64,000 nucleotides of DNA from Paraliobacillus sp044383835 (GTDB lineage Bacteria; Bacillota; Bacilli; Bacillales; Amphibacillaceae), in assembly GCF_044383835.1 (NCBI RefSeq), contig NZ_JBISEP010000004.1, positions 62,001-126,000 of the forward strand, read 5' to 3'. Position 1 is the first letter of the stretch; each line of letters starts with the position of its first letter. Positions 15,490-24,781 of this stretch are shown piece after piece. A program made the position numbers and the translations under genes. The notes below the pieces were generated by a model. That model was not told the DNA's origin. It did not search any database and was given only the letters and a program-made list of their open reading frames with translations.

Positions 15490-16767
15490 TTCGCGCCATA
15501 ATTGTTCCAAAAGAATGACTAAACCAGTTCCTACTAGTAATCCGTTGCTCATGATATTTTGAATAATAGAAGGTAATCCATTGAATACATTAGCAGGTAA
15601 AAACATCGTTCCCATACCAACAAGGTAAGCGACACCTACAATCGTAATTTTTCGTTGATCTAGTTCTGTAAGTGTCATATTTTTAATGGCTAACCCAACG
15701 AGTTGCACAAAGGATGCCATTAATGCTGCATTCGCAACAGGAGCAGGGATTGTTGCGATAAAAGTAACCAATGGTGGGAAAAAGGCAATAATAATTAAAA
15801 TAATTGTTGCGTATACAAAGGGTATTTTTCTTTTTTGTCCAGTTAATGCGATGAAGCCAGATGATGTTGCTAATGGGACATTGGCAATAGTAGAGAAAAG
15901 TCCAGCTATCCCATGATTGATACCAGAAAGAGTTGTACCGCTATTCACACGTATGTCCTGATCGGTTTCTTTTAACCCAATTGTTTGAGTTGTTGCTACA
16001 ACAGAGGCAACAACATTAGATATTGAAATAATTGCAGTTATGAGAGCAATAGGAATGACACTTAGATCAAACGTAGGTAATCCGAATGCAAACGATTCAG
16101 GTAGTGAGAACCACGGAACTTCTTGTGTTACACCTTCTCCACCGATAATGAGGAAGAACGTTATCCATCCAATTAAAATCCCAATAAAAACAGCATAATT
16201 ACTTAACCAACCTTTTGCAAAAACTGATAACCCTAGGACGATAAAAAAGGTAATAAATGCAATGATTGCTTCTTTTATTTGTATCGTTTGTGTACTTCCT
16301 TGTAAACCAAGCATCCCTTCTAAAAAGGTTGCACTTAATTGAACGGTCAGCAAGAAGAAAAATGTTCCGGTTACTAAAGGGGTGAAAATCGGTAACATGC
16401 GTCGGGCTATTTTTGTTATACCTAATAAAAACATAAATAACCCAGTAACGATCATCATAGATTGTAATGTTTGCAACGTTCCTGTTAACGATGACCCAGT
16501 TGCAGCCATTACCGTAAAAATACTTACCCATATGCCAGCTGGACCTTCCATAATTGGCAGGCGATATCCGATTAATGCTTGTAATAATGAAGCGATTCCG
16601 ACTGTGAAAAACGTGCGCTGCATCAGTCCTGTTAAATCTGTACCGCTAAGGTGAAAAACAGCACCAATAACGATAGGCATTGCCACAGAACTAGCTAATA
16701 AAAATAGTAACCATTGGAACGTCTCCATCGTTGTAGTAGTAAATCGCATTGACTTCAATGAAAACAC
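15466..16767 (-). CDS. uracil/xanthine family nucleobase permease (NCS2)
   Basis: 433 aa, about 12-14 membrane helices of the NCS2/NAT family. AMPIVIGAVFHLSG, the PIMEGPAGIWVSIF segment, and the substrate-region pattern around TSSGFIALTGQKRK are recognisable. NCS2 proteins import xanthine, uric acid or uracil with protons. Specificity cannot be given. It is 17 bp downstream of the efflux pump gene on the same strand and may share its transcript. Confidence 0.8.
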   Translation of the reverse strand: MFSLKSMRFTTTTMETFQWLLFLLASSVAMPIVIGAVFHLSGTDLTGLMQRTFFTVGIASLLQALIGYRLPIMEGPAGIWVSIFTVMAATGSSLTGTLQTLQSMMIVTGLFMFLLGITKIARRMLPIFTPLVTGTFFFLLTVQLSATFLEGMLGLQGSTQTIQIKEAIIAFITFFIVLGLSVFAKGWLSNYAVFIGILIGWITFFLIIGGEGVTQEVPWFSLPESFAFGLPTFDLSVIPIALITAIISISNVVASVVATTQTIGLKETDQDIRVNSGTTLSGINHGIAGLFSTIANVPLATSSGFIALTGQKRKIPFVYATIILIIIAFFPPLVTFIATIPAPVANAALMASFVQLVGLAIKNMTLTELDQRKITIVGVAYLVGMGTMFLPANVFNGLPSIIQNIMSNGLLVGTGLVILLEQLWREQRNSCVE

Positions 16768-16783
16768 TCCTAATCAAATAATC

Positions 16784-18283
16784 TTATTTGTTCTTTTTAT
16801 GCTCAATTTCAGGAAAGAAAAGGCTTAAAAGAAATGCAATAAGTCCTAGAATAAACAAACCAATAAAAACAGCGTCCATTGCTTGTGCCAATGTTTCTTG
16901 CATGAGTGCTAAAGCATTCGGTTCCAGCCGATTTCGAGCTGTTTCATCCAATAGCATGTCCGTATTCGCCAGAGTTAATGATTCACCTTTATTTGATAGT
17001 AGCTGATTCATTCGCTGATTCAATACCCCACCAAGAATTGCTGCTCCTGTAGCACTACCAATGATTCGCATAAACATATTTAAAGATGTAGCAGATCCTC
17101 GTGTTTTCCAATCCACACTATTTTGAATCGCTACAATAAATGTTGTACTTGTTAGTCCCATCCCTACACCAATAACAAAAGAGCTCAACCCAACATAAAT
17201 TGGTCCGTGAGTTGGTTCTAAAAACATAAATAGTACTCCACCTAAAAGTAAAGCAACACCACCCAATATTGCAGTAGGACGGAAGCCGATTTTAAGTACT
17301 AAATGACCAGCTGTAGTAGAAGATATTGGCCACCCAATTGACATGGTACTTAATGTGAATCCAGCAATGATAGGTGAATAACCCATCACTCCTTGTACAT
17401 AAGTAGGTAAAAAGCTAGATAGACCTAGAATAATCATTCCGGATAGCAATGTGATGAGGTTAGCTGTAGTCATTAGTTTGTTTTTCCATAAATGTAGTGG
17501 CATCATTGGAGCTGCTGTTCTAGACTCCTGCCATAAAAATAAAATGAATCCTACAATAAATACGGTAACTAAGCTAATTATCGGAGCAGAAATCCAATCC
17601 CATGCAGTTCCTCCTTGTACTAAAACAATAATTAAAGCGGATACGGAGACAAAGAAGAGGCTAGTTCCGCCATAATCAATTGATTTTTTCTCTTTTGAAA
17701 TTTCTTCGTGAAAGAAAAGAATAACCCCCGCTAGTCCGAGAATACCTATCGGAACATTGATCCAAAAAATCCAAGCCCAGTCAACGAATTTGACAATGAT
17801 ACCTCCAAAAAGAGGGCCAATAACAGAGGAAATTCCCCACACACTTGCTAAATACCCTTGTACTTTTGCGCGCTCTTCCATCGTATACATGTCTCCAACC
17901 ATCGTTGCGACAACTGGTTGTACCGCTCCAGCACCAATACCTTGGATGATCCGAAAGAAAACAAGTAGCGTCATTGTCGGTGCTAAACCACAGAGAATTG
18001 ACCCAATTAGAAAAATAACAATCCCAAATACATATATTGGTTTTCTACCATATAAATCAGAAAGTTTCCCGAAAATTAATGTGGTGACTGCCTGCATTAA
18101 TAAAAAAGCAGAAAACACCCAGCTGTACAAAGAAAAACCACCTAAATCTGCGACAATATTAGGCATCGCTGTAGCGACAATTGTTCCTTCAATTGCCGCC
18201 ATAAACATGGATAGAATTAAAGCAATTAAAACAAGTGGCCGTTTCGTTTGTTTTTTCTTATGTAAAGTCAAATTTTCCTGCAT
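16784..18283 (-). CDS. DHA2 family multidrug efflux MFS transporter
   Basis: 499 aa with 14 predicted helices, the EmrB/QacA (DHA2) type. Motif A reads GKLSDLYGRKPIY, motif C-like GISSVIGPLFGG, and the acidic residue after ALILSMFMAAIEGTIVATAMP (motif D1) is present. Relatives such as B. subtilis Bmr3/MdtP export drugs. A TAGT-AA-ACTA inverted repeat lies about 90 bp upstream and may be an operator for a MarR/TetR regulator; no regulator gene is adjacent. Confidence 0.88.
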   Translation of the reverse strand: MQENLTLHKKKQTKRPLVLIALILSMFMAAIEGTIVATAMPNIVADLGGFSLYSWVFSAFLLMQAVTTLIFGKLSDLYGRKPIYVFGIVIFLIGSILCGLAPTMTLLVFFRIIQGIGAGAVQPVVATMVGDMYTMEERAKVQGYLASVWGISSVIGPLFGGIIVKFVDWAWIFWINVPIGILGLAGVILFFHEEISKEKKSIDYGGTSLFFVSVSALIIVLVQGGTAWDWISAPIISLVTVFIVGFILFLWQESRTAAPMMPLHLWKNKLMTTANLITLLSGMIILGLSSFLPTYVQGVMGYSPIIAGFTLSTMSIGWPISSTTAGHLVLKIGFRPTAILGGVALLLGGVLFMFLEPTHGPIYVGLSSFVIGVGMGLTSTTFIVAIQNSVDWKTRGSATSLNMFMRIIGSATGAAILGGVLNQRMNQLLSNKGESLTLANTDMLLDETARNRLEPNALALMQETLAQAMDAVFIGLFILGLIAFLLSLFFPEIEHKKNK

Positions 18284-18370
18284 TATTTACAACCTCATTT
18301 CAAAAAACCTACTTATACTACTTTAACGGAATTTTTTAAAAAATCAATTAGCAGTTGTCATTCGCTTTTA

Positions 18371-18384
18371 ACTAGTAAACTAGT
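18371..18384. promoter_or_regulatory. possible operator of the efflux pump gene
   Basis: ACTAGT-AA-ACTAGT: a direct repeat of a 6-bp palindrome whose centre reads TAGTAAACTA. Position, 88 bp before the DHA2 pump start, fits an operator. No binding protein can be named. Confidence 0.35.
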
Positions 18385-18833
18385 ATAGATTGAAGGAAGT
18401 ATTTGATTATATATCAACACGAATAAGGGTGGACATAAACATATCTACTCTTAGTCGTGTTCCAATATTAAAACGCTTGAATGCATTGGCTATAGTTGAT
18501 GTTTACCGTGAAAATTAATTGTTTTGGACTGTCTATGTTTAATAAAATGTATTTCTGAGTTTTCTCGACTTTTAACTCTTTTTTATTTGGAGTATCATTT
18601 TTTTCACATACTACTAACATGAGGGAGAAAATAGTTTTTACCTTTGTGGAAATTTAAGTTTATTAAACTTCCACCACAATATAACTCGAGAATGAATACT
18701 TACTAAGATTGATAATTTTATACTATAAAAATGAGGTGATTTTCTTGCTACTGATAATCATAATAGTGTAATCTTGGTATAATTAGTCTTATGACTTTTA
18801 ACCTTTGAAGCTATTCCATGTACAATTAGAAAA

Positions 18834-18847
18834 TGAAAGCGGTTAGA
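18834..18847 (+). promoter_or_regulatory. cre-like site before the TIM-barrel gene
   Basis: TGAAAGCGGTTAGA fits the CcpA cre consensus (TGNAANCGNTNNCA) except at the next-to-last base. It lies 29 bp before the start at 18876. Confidence 0.4.
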
Positions 18848-18875
18848 TATCAAAAATCATATAGGAGTGAAAAAA

Positions 18876-19799
18876 ATGGTCAAACGTTTATTAAGCGCAA
18901 CTGCATCAGAGGTGGCGAAGTTTTCTCCAGAGGATTTGAAGCAAAGTATAAGAGCAAATGAAGGAAGAACAGTTTTAAGTGAAAACATTGTTGCATGTGA
19001 GCCGTTACTTCCTGGTATTACGAATGCAGAAGTCGCTCGTTCATTTGGGGCTGATCTTATTTTGCTAAATGTATTTGATGTCTATCACCCTGTCGTATTA
19101 GGTATGTATGATTATAATAGAATGGATGCAGCGATTCCTAATGATAAGGTTATTTATGATTTAAAAAAATATGTTGGGCGTCCGATTGGAATTAATTTAG
19201 AGCCAGTTAATGAAGCGGCTAGTATGGCAGAAGATAAACAGGAAATTGCAAAAGGTAGAATAGCCTCTAAAGAAACCCTAGAAAGAGCAAATGAACTAGG
19301 ATTTGATTTTATCTGCTTAACTGGAAATCCTGGTACCGGTGTAACAAACTCAGAAATCACAAAAGCAATTAAGCTTGCTAAAAAGCATTTCGATGGTTTG
19401 GTGATTGCTGGTAAGATGCATGGTTCTGGTGTGAATGAATCTGTGATTGATTTGGAAAGTGTCCGTGCATTTTTAGATGAGGGGGCAGATGTTCTTCTTA
19501 TTCCAGCAGTAGGTACCGTGTGGGGGTTAGGAGAAGACGAGGTTCGTCAAGCAGTTAAATTAGCACGTAAAAAAGGAGCATTGGTAATGAGTGCGATAGG
19601 AACGAGTCAAGAAAGTGCTGAGCCAGAAACGGTTCGTGAAATTGCAATTCGTAACAAAATATTAGGCGTTGATATACAACATATTGGTGATGGTAGCTAT
19701 GCTGGTGTCGCACCGGTTGAGAATATATTTGCGATGAGTAAAGCGATTAGAGGAGAACGCCATACTGTAGCAATGATGGCACGTTCCATTCATCGTTAA
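18876..19799 (+). CDS. conserved TIM-barrel protein, function unknown
   Basis: 307 aa, no membrane segment. Alternating beta-alpha pattern with repeated glycine-rich turns (LTGNPGTGVTNSEI, LVIAGKMHGSGV, LLIPAVGTVWG, MSAIGTSQES, GVDIQHIGDGSYAGVAPVENI) indicates a TIM barrel. I recall homologs carrying this same set of motifs in Firmicutes, often mis-named haloacid dehalogenase-like hydrolase and frequently beside UlaA-type PTS genes; it may belong to DUF7916. Start ATG 18876 follows AGGAG by eight bases. A cre-like site upstream suggests carbon-source control. Confidence 0.6.
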   Translation: MVKRLLSATASEVAKFSPEDLKQSIRANEGRTVLSENIVACEPLLPGITNAEVARSFGADLILLNVFDVYHPVVLGMYDYNRMDAAIPNDKVIYDLKKYVGRPIGINLEPVNEAASMAEDKQEIAKGRIASKETLERANELGFDFICLTGNPGTGVTNSEITKAIKLAKKHFDGLVIAGKMHGSGVNESVIDLESVRAFLDEGADVLLIPAVGTVWGLGEDEVRQAVKLARKKGALVMSAIGTSQESAEPETVREIAIRNKILGVDIQHIGDGSYAGVAPVENIFAMSKAIRGERHTVAMMARSIHR

Positions 19800-19833
19800 G
19801 TGTGACACAGGGGTCAGCCCCCTGTGTCACACT
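19799..19833. terminator. 15-bp perfect palindrome terminator spanning stop to stop
   Basis: AGTGTGACACAGGGG (19799-19813) pairs with CCCCTGTGTCACACT (19819-19833), loop 5. It runs exactly from the last base of the plus-strand stop codon to the stop of the convergent gene. The TGACACAGGGG core is a motif I recall in terminator-like repeats of other Bacilli. Confidence 0.85.
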
Positions 19834-20962
19834 ATTTTGTTAGAAAATTTTCGGTATAAAAGGGTTGGTTGTCTTTATTGAAAGCCACCCCGACGGTTAA
19901 TAATTGATAATCTCCCTTTAGAATATTTTTTCGATGCCCTAATGAATTCATCAATCCTTCATGTGCATAAATACTACTTGGTTGTCCAGTAGCTAAATTC
20001 TCACCTGCTATTCGAAAGGCAATCCCATCCTCCTGTAAACGATCAAAAGGAGATTGTTTATCTAAATTAGTATGACTAAAATAATTATTTTCTGCCATAT
20101 CTTTGCTATGATCACGAACGGTTGATAATGCAGCTTCAGCCCAAGTTAAAGGCTCTAAATCATGCTCTACTCGAGCAGCGTTTGTTAGATCAAATAATTG
20201 ATACTCTAATCCTTTCTGCAATGCTTTACTTGGATCAGCGAAATAAGCAGATTTTTGCATTTCTAACTGCTGACGAATGATCTGAACAGCAGTGATTGTA
20301 TGATTTTCATGGATATCATAAAAAATCGTTACATAATTATTATCAATTAAAAACGTATCATACTCATCTTTTCCTTCAATTAGATAATTAATTGATCCTT
20401 TTCTTATGCCAGATACTGGTTCGTTTAATCGATCAAGTACGTCATCCATTGTACTATCAAATGAAAGCTCTTCTTTTGAACTTAATAGAGGCTGATTTGT
20501 ATATAAACCGGCTACCAGATCATTTTTGTCATAAGCTATCATCATAAAGTTATGGTAATTTTCATGATACGTCATCCACTCTACACCATACTCATTTTTA
20601 CTAACGCGTTGTGGTTTTCCAAGCTGTGATTCTACAGTGTTACGATCATCTCCAATTTCAATGTTGTAGATTGAAAAAGTTTGTTCGGCTGGTTTTTCTA
20701 AGTTGGGCTCTTCTATCTTAACTTTATCTAAAGGATCATTGTTTTCGATTTTGTCGGAAAAGAGGTCAACAAGAAATTCATATCCCTGGTTTATGGTGTC
20801 AACCGTATTAATTACAAAAGGGCTTTCCTTTAAAGTAACAACATCCTCTCGCATTTCATGTAAAGTAGCTTCTGAACCATTTTCTTTAAAAGTGTCTCCA
20901 TAGAAATACCAAAAAGCAACGAACAATAGAATGATAAAAACAATCCCTTTTAATTTAGCCAA
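19832..20962 (-). CDS. membrane-anchored CAP domain protein (YlbC-like)
   Basis: 376 aa. An N-terminal signal anchor (residues 5-20) is followed by a CAP-associated N domain (IGDDRNTVESQLGKPQRVSKNEYGVEW) and a C-terminal CAP/SCP domain with the family histidine and glutamates: SHTNLDKQSPFDRL, AGENLATGQ, GHRKNIL. Similar in layout to B. subtilis YlbC. CAP domains bind lipids or peptides; the extracellular role is unknown. Stop codon overlaps the shared terminator. Confidence 0.83.
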   Translation of the reverse strand: MAKLKGIVFIILLFVAFWYFYGDTFKENGSEATLHEMREDVVTLKESPFVINTVDTINQGYEFLVDLFSDKIENNDPLDKVKIEEPNLEKPAEQTFSIYNIEIGDDRNTVESQLGKPQRVSKNEYGVEWMTYHENYHNFMMIAYDKNDLVAGLYTNQPLLSSKEELSFDSTMDDVLDRLNEPVSGIRKGSINYLIEGKDEYDTFLIDNNYVTIFYDIHENHTITAVQIIRQQLEMQKSAYFADPSKALQKGLEYQLFDLTNAARVEHDLEPLTWAEAALSTVRDHSKDMAENNYFSHTNLDKQSPFDRLQEDGIAFRIAGENLATGQPSSIYAHEGLMNSLGHRKNILKGDYQLLTVGVAFNKDNQPFYTENFLTK

Positions 20963-21128
20963 AATTCCACCTCGAATCCAAAAATCACATACCTTATTTT
21001 AGCAATTTCCTTCCTAATAAACAACACTGGTGCAAAGGGATTGACTTCACTAACTTATGTTTATTTATTATTTTGTCGGGGTAGTTATATGATACTTACA
21101 ATCTATATCTATTACAGGAGGATGAAAA

Positions 21129-22673
21129 ATGAAAAAACGAAAGCATCCAAGTTTAATTGACTATTCCATTTTTATACCTTCGATGATTAGTTTAATAGTA
21201 ATAAGCATCCCATTTTCTATGTATGAATCAAAATCATTGGAATTACTAAATCAGGTTTTTGATTCTGTTGTAAGTACATTTTCATGGGGCTACATTTGGT
21301 ATGCAATTATCTTAGTTGGTGCTGGACTATATTTGTCTTTTTCAAGATATGGTAATGTTGTTTTAGGTGATCCAAATGAAAAACCACGTTTCAATTTATT
21401 TGAATATGCGTCGATTTTGATTGCGATGGGTTTAGGTTCCACCATTATGCGAACGGGGATGGTGGAATGGGCAAATGTTACGCTTGATCCTCCTTTTGGT
21501 GTAGAATCAGGTTCTAGTGAGGCATTGTTGTGGGGAAATGCGTATAGTATGTTCATGTGGAGTTTTCAGGTGTTTGCAATATTCGTTATGGCTGCACCAG
21601 CTTTAGGCTATATTTTGCACGTTCGTAAAAAACCCTTTATGCGAATATCAGAAGCTTGTCGTGTTTTATTGGGAGATACGTTCATTGATGGTATTGGTGG
21701 GAAAATATTAGATAGTATCTTTTTAGTTAGTATTTTAGCTGGAGCCGCTGTAACTTTAGGTTTAGGAGCACCGATTATTACATATAATATAGCGGAGTTG
21801 TTTCAAATTGAACAATCTTTCACAATTACATTAATTGTTACTGTTGTATGGGTATCATTATTTTCAATTAGTGCTTATTTGGGAGTTGAAAAAGGTATTA
21901 AACGATTAAGTACCTTTAATATGTATTTAGCAGGTATATTTGCTTTGTTTATTATGGTAGCTGGTCCTGGAATCTTTATTTTGAACTATTTCACAGATAG
22001 TATTGGTTTTTTACTATCAAATTACTTTAACATGTCTTTATTTACGAATGCAGTAGATGTGGGAGGTAAAACGTATATTGAAAGTCAAACCATTTTTTGG
22101 TTTGCTTATAGTGCTACTTGGGCAATGCTTCATAGTGTATTTGCTGCCAAAATATCTCGCGGAAGAACAATTAAAGAAATGATTTTAACTTATTTGTTGG
22201 CACCTACTGCGATTTCATGGATAGCAACGGGTGTATTAGGTGGCTTAGGGGTTAATCGTTATATAAATGGTGCGGTAGATGTACTTTCAATTGTTGAGAA
22301 AGATGCCATGGCAGCTATTCCAGCAATTCTTCGTACGCTTCCCTTGTCATCGATAGCAATTGTTGTTTTTATTATTGTCGCGATGATATTTTTAACAACA
22401 ACATTGGACTCAACAACATATACGATCGCATCCTATACAGGCACAAAAGATATGAGTAAAGCGGAACCGTCAAGGAAACTTCGAATTATTATTGCTACTC
22501 TTATTACCATTATGGCACTCATATTAATGCAAATCGGAGGTCTTGCTCCATTAGAAGTATTATCAGGGGTTATGGGGCTTCCAATTATAATTATTCAATT
22601 TTTAACAATTGCAGCTGCCAAAAAAATGATGGATCAGGACAAAGCATGGTTACACAATGTCCGTAAAAAATAG
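21129..22673 (+). CDS. divergent BCCT family transporter
   Basis: 514 aa with 12 predicted helices. The C-terminal half of the BCCT signature, HSVFAAKISRGRTIKEM, is intact, and the LeuT-fold layout fits. The aromatic substrate-binding stretch normally before it (DWTLFYWAWW in glycine betaine carriers) is replaced by SQTIFWFAYSATWAM, and the TM4 tryptophan box is not seen. So it likely carries something other than betaine, or binds it differently. Strong AGGAGG ribosome site. Osmoprotection is plausible but not supported by the binding site. Confidence 0.78.
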   Translation: MKKRKHPSLIDYSIFIPSMISLIVISIPFSMYESKSLELLNQVFDSVVSTFSWGYIWYAIILVGAGLYLSFSRYGNVVLGDPNEKPRFNLFEYASILIAMGLGSTIMRTGMVEWANVTLDPPFGVESGSSEALLWGNAYSMFMWSFQVFAIFVMAAPALGYILHVRKKPFMRISEACRVLLGDTFIDGIGGKILDSIFLVSILAGAAVTLGLGAPIITYNIAELFQIEQSFTITLIVTVVWVSLFSISAYLGVEKGIKRLSTFNMYLAGIFALFIMVAGPGIFILNYFTDSIGFLLSNYFNMSLFTNAVDVGGKTYIESQTIFWFAYSATWAMLHSVFAAKISRGRTIKEMILTYLLAPTAISWIATGVLGGLGVNRYINGAVDVLSIVEKDAMAAIPAILRTLPLSSIAIVVFIIVAMIFLTTTLDSTTYTIASYTGTKDMSKAEPSRKLRIIIATLITIMALILMQIGGLAPLEVLSGVMGLPIIIIQFLTIAAAKKMMDQDKAWLHNVRKK

Positions 22674-22826
22674 CTAAAAAAGCTTTACTAATCAATAGAC
22701 ATCGTGCTATAGTAAATGAGCGATGAGCTATTTTGCATAAGACGAAAGATATGCTTTACTGCTAAACGTTACGTGGACTTAACGGTCTTTCGCCGCAAAA
22801 CGTACATGACACTTGCAATAAGCAAG

Positions 22827-22862
22827 TAAAAGTCGATACCTTTAGTGGTGTCGACTTTTTTA
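22827..22862. terminator. bidirectional terminator after BCCT gene
   Basis: AAAAGTCGA (22828-22836) pairs with TCGACTTTT (22851-22859), with an inner TACC/GGTG pairing. It lies between convergent genes. Confidence 0.78.
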
Positions 22863-22900
22863 ATACAACAATAGCATAGCACAAAATATTTTTCAGTAGT

Positions 22901-23548
22901 TTACCACAACATACGATACAAACGCTGGTCAATTAGATTGGTATCTATTGGACATGTCTTAGCGTCTCTACCGTATTGCCATCCCCAAACATTTGCCTTA
23001 CATGAAGGTTTGCGTGGTGCAAAAGTTGGTGCTTCTATTCTTTTTGATATACCTGATTCTGGTTCTGCACTCCATAATACAGCTTGCACTTCTACAGCAT
23101 TATTTTGCTTAATTGCTTGACAGTAAGCTTTTGAAAAATTGCCTTCAATAGGATCATGATAAAATCCTGGTTTATAATCTGTATGATATAACGTATCTAC
23201 ATAACTACTTATCCAATTTGCATTAACGTCAAAAAAATTCTCTACATTGGCAAATAGAATTGTCCCTTTAGGTATTCCCAATCGCTTTGCGTGAAATACA
23301 GCGTTTTGTGCAACGGTTCGTCCTTTTCTTGATCCAGTTGCCGAAGAGAAATTACTATAAATCGGCAAGATTTTTGTGCCACTATTATGAAGTAAATTAA
23401 CTTCCTCTTTTGTTAAACCCTCGGCTGCCCCTTCTACTCGTGTAAGATAACGTCCCCAATATTCAGGTTTTCCATAATTATTTAAAACACAATTGTATAA
23501 ATCAGATGTAACGGTTGCAGCAGAGTCAACTCCCCATAAATAAGTCAA
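22901..23548 (-). CDS. DUF1906 glycoside-hydrolase-like protein
   Basis: 215 aa. MTYLWGVDSAATVTSDLYNCV and YWGRYLTRVEGAAEGLTKEEV match the DUF1906 (Rv2525c-like) domain, a TIM barrel related to glycoside hydrolase 25-like folds. The middle LGIPKGTILFANVENFF gives the usual acidic end of a barrel strand. No signal peptide is visible, so it may stay inside the cell or be carried out another way. Function unproven in the family. Confidence 0.75.
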   Translation of the reverse strand: MTYLWGVDSAATVTSDLYNCVLNNYGKPEYWGRYLTRVEGAAEGLTKEEVNLLHNSGTKILPIYSNFSSATGSRKGRTVAQNAVFHAKRLGIPKGTILFANVENFFDVNANWISSYVDTLYHTDYKPGFYHDPIEGNFSKAYCQAIKQNNAVEVQAVLWSAEPESGISKRIEAPTFAPRKPSCKANVWGWQYGRDAKTCPIDTNLIDQRLYRMLW

Positions 23549-23695
23549 TATGCAAGCTCCCTTCTATATAGATAGTAAGTCTATACATATATATGATTAC
23601 ATCAGAAAGGAAGTGTTATTGATAAGTTATATAATTGTGAAGAAAATCATGCTAAACTATTGTTAAATGCTAACAATTAGAAAGAAGGGTGAAGC

Positions 23696-24523
23696 ATGTC
23701 AAAAAGAAAAAAACGAATGTTCCTGTATGCAGGACTTTTCGTTGCAGTTGCTGGAAGTTTAAAAATTTTTCATGATACCAATGTATTTAAAGTAAATCAT
23801 ATTAAAATTAAAACAGAAAAGTTAACTAACCAAGCATCCTTAAAGATCTTACAATTAAGTGATATACATAATAAAATTTTTGGAAAAGACAATAAACTGT
23901 TAATTGATGAAATAAAAAGCCTTCATCCAGATATTATTGTATTAACAGGAGATTTAATTGATAGAAAAACAACAGATTTCACAGCGATGTTTGATTTAGT
24001 GGAACAATTACAATCAATTAATGATCAAATTTTCTTTGTATCTGGTAACCATGAGTGGGGAAATGAAAAAACAGTAGAAATTTTCACTGGCTTAGTAGCA
24101 CGTGATATTCATATGCTAGATAATACGAGTAGAACAATCGAGGTAGATGAAAATGTAATTCAACTCGCAGGTGTTGCAGATTATGCAACAGAACATGATG
24201 ATCTTTCCGCGGCAATGTTTCATACTCAGGATGAAAATTATACAGTTTTACTTTCTCATGTGCCGGATATAACGCATCATTTAGCTAATGAACCAATTGA
24301 TTTAATTCTTTCAGGTCACACGCATGGTGGTCAAATTAGAGTGCCATTTATCGGTGCGCTAGTTGCTCCTGGTCAAGGTTATCTTCCAGCACTAGATAAG
24401 GGATTGTATCAATGGAGTGATGACAAATATTTACACGTAGATAGTGGTCTTGGAACAACGTGGTTGCCAATTCGATTCTTAAATCAAAGTCAAATGACGA
24501 TGATTACAATTGAAGGAAAATAA
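23696..24523 (+). CDS. metallophosphoesterase (YkuE/YaeI-like)
   Basis: 275 aa. An N-terminal membrane anchor (residues 8-22) precedes a calcineurin-like domain with all metal motifs: D and H in LSDIHNKIF, GD in VLTGDLIDRK, GNHEW, H in LLSHVPD, and GHTHGGQI. YkuE is a wall-associated metal-dependent phosphodiesterase or phospholipid-type phosphatase. It is immediately upstream of the CRISPR locus but has its own ribosome site and is likely unrelated to it. Confidence 0.87.
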   Translation: MSKRKKRMFLYAGLFVAVAGSLKIFHDTNVFKVNHIKIKTEKLTNQASLKILQLSDIHNKIFGKDNKLLIDEIKSLHPDIIVLTGDLIDRKTTDFTAMFDLVEQLQSINDQIFFVSGNHEWGNEKTVEIFTGLVARDIHMLDNTSRTIEVDENVIQLAGVADYATEHDDLSAAMFHTQDENYTVLLSHVPDITHHLANEPIDLILSGHTHGGQIRVPFIGALVAPGQGYLPALDKGLYQWSDDKYLHVDSGLGTTWLPIRFLNQSQMTMITIEGK

Positions 24524-24537
24524 GTAGTAATATTTTG

Positions 24538-24566
24538 TTGACAAAGAATGGCGAATATGGTAAATT
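24538..24566 (+). promoter_or_regulatory. promoter of tracrRNA
   Basis: TTGACA (24538-24543), 17-bp spacer, then extended -10 TGG-TAAATT (24561-24566). Predicted start is about 24573, which coincides with the first base of the anti-repeat-like GTCTCA. Confidence 0.72.
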
Positions 24567-24572
24567 ATAATT

Positions 24573-24703
24573 GTCTCAGTACAATCGACGGATTGTATTA
24601 CTACCAAAAAGCACAGAACCTACTAAAATAAGGCTATGTGCCGGAATTGATCCATTTTGGATCTGAAAAAAGTCATTTTCCTTTAAAGGAAAATGACTTT
24701 TTT
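24573..24703 (+). ncRNA. tracrRNA of the type II-A CRISPR system
   Basis: The segment 24598-24630 (TTACTACC, AAAAAGCACAGAA, CCTACTAAAAT) is complementary to the CRISPR repeat, allowing bulges. After it come the nexus hairpin GGC-TATGT-GCC (24632-24642), a second hairpin GATCC-ATTTT-GGATC (24649-24663) and a strong terminator. This order and the AAGGC...GCC nexus match the S. aureus tracrRNA. Upstream, GTCTCA (24573-24578) is complementary to the last six repeat bases but is separated by a 7-bp hairpin (TACAATC/GATTGTA, 24580-24597). Confidence 0.92.
24666..24703. terminator. tracrRNA terminator
   Basis: A-run, AGTCATTTTCC, TTTAAA, GGAAAATGACT, T-run: a perfect palindrome ending tracrRNA and insulating cas9. 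Confidence 0.92.
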
Positions 24704-24781
24704 GTATATAACTGTAAAGAAACGTAGAAAAAAGTTGAAATATCTTGTATACTAGGGAAAAAGATGCAGGAGGTTTTGAAA

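Larger units (their letters stand above)
18284..18875. other. intergenic region between divergent genes
   Basis: About 590 bp. Contains a TAGT-AA-ACTA repeat near 18371-18384 on the efflux pump side, an AACACGA...TCGTGTT inverted repeat near 18417-18462 without a T-run, and a cre-like site at 18834-18847 on the TIM-barrel side. No gene. Confidence 0.55.

Noticed and set aside
17757..18326. 189-codon frame on the plus strand opposite the DHA2 pump
   Set aside because: Antisense shadow of an intact transporter gene, with proline- and isoleucine-rich nonsense composition and no ribosome site.
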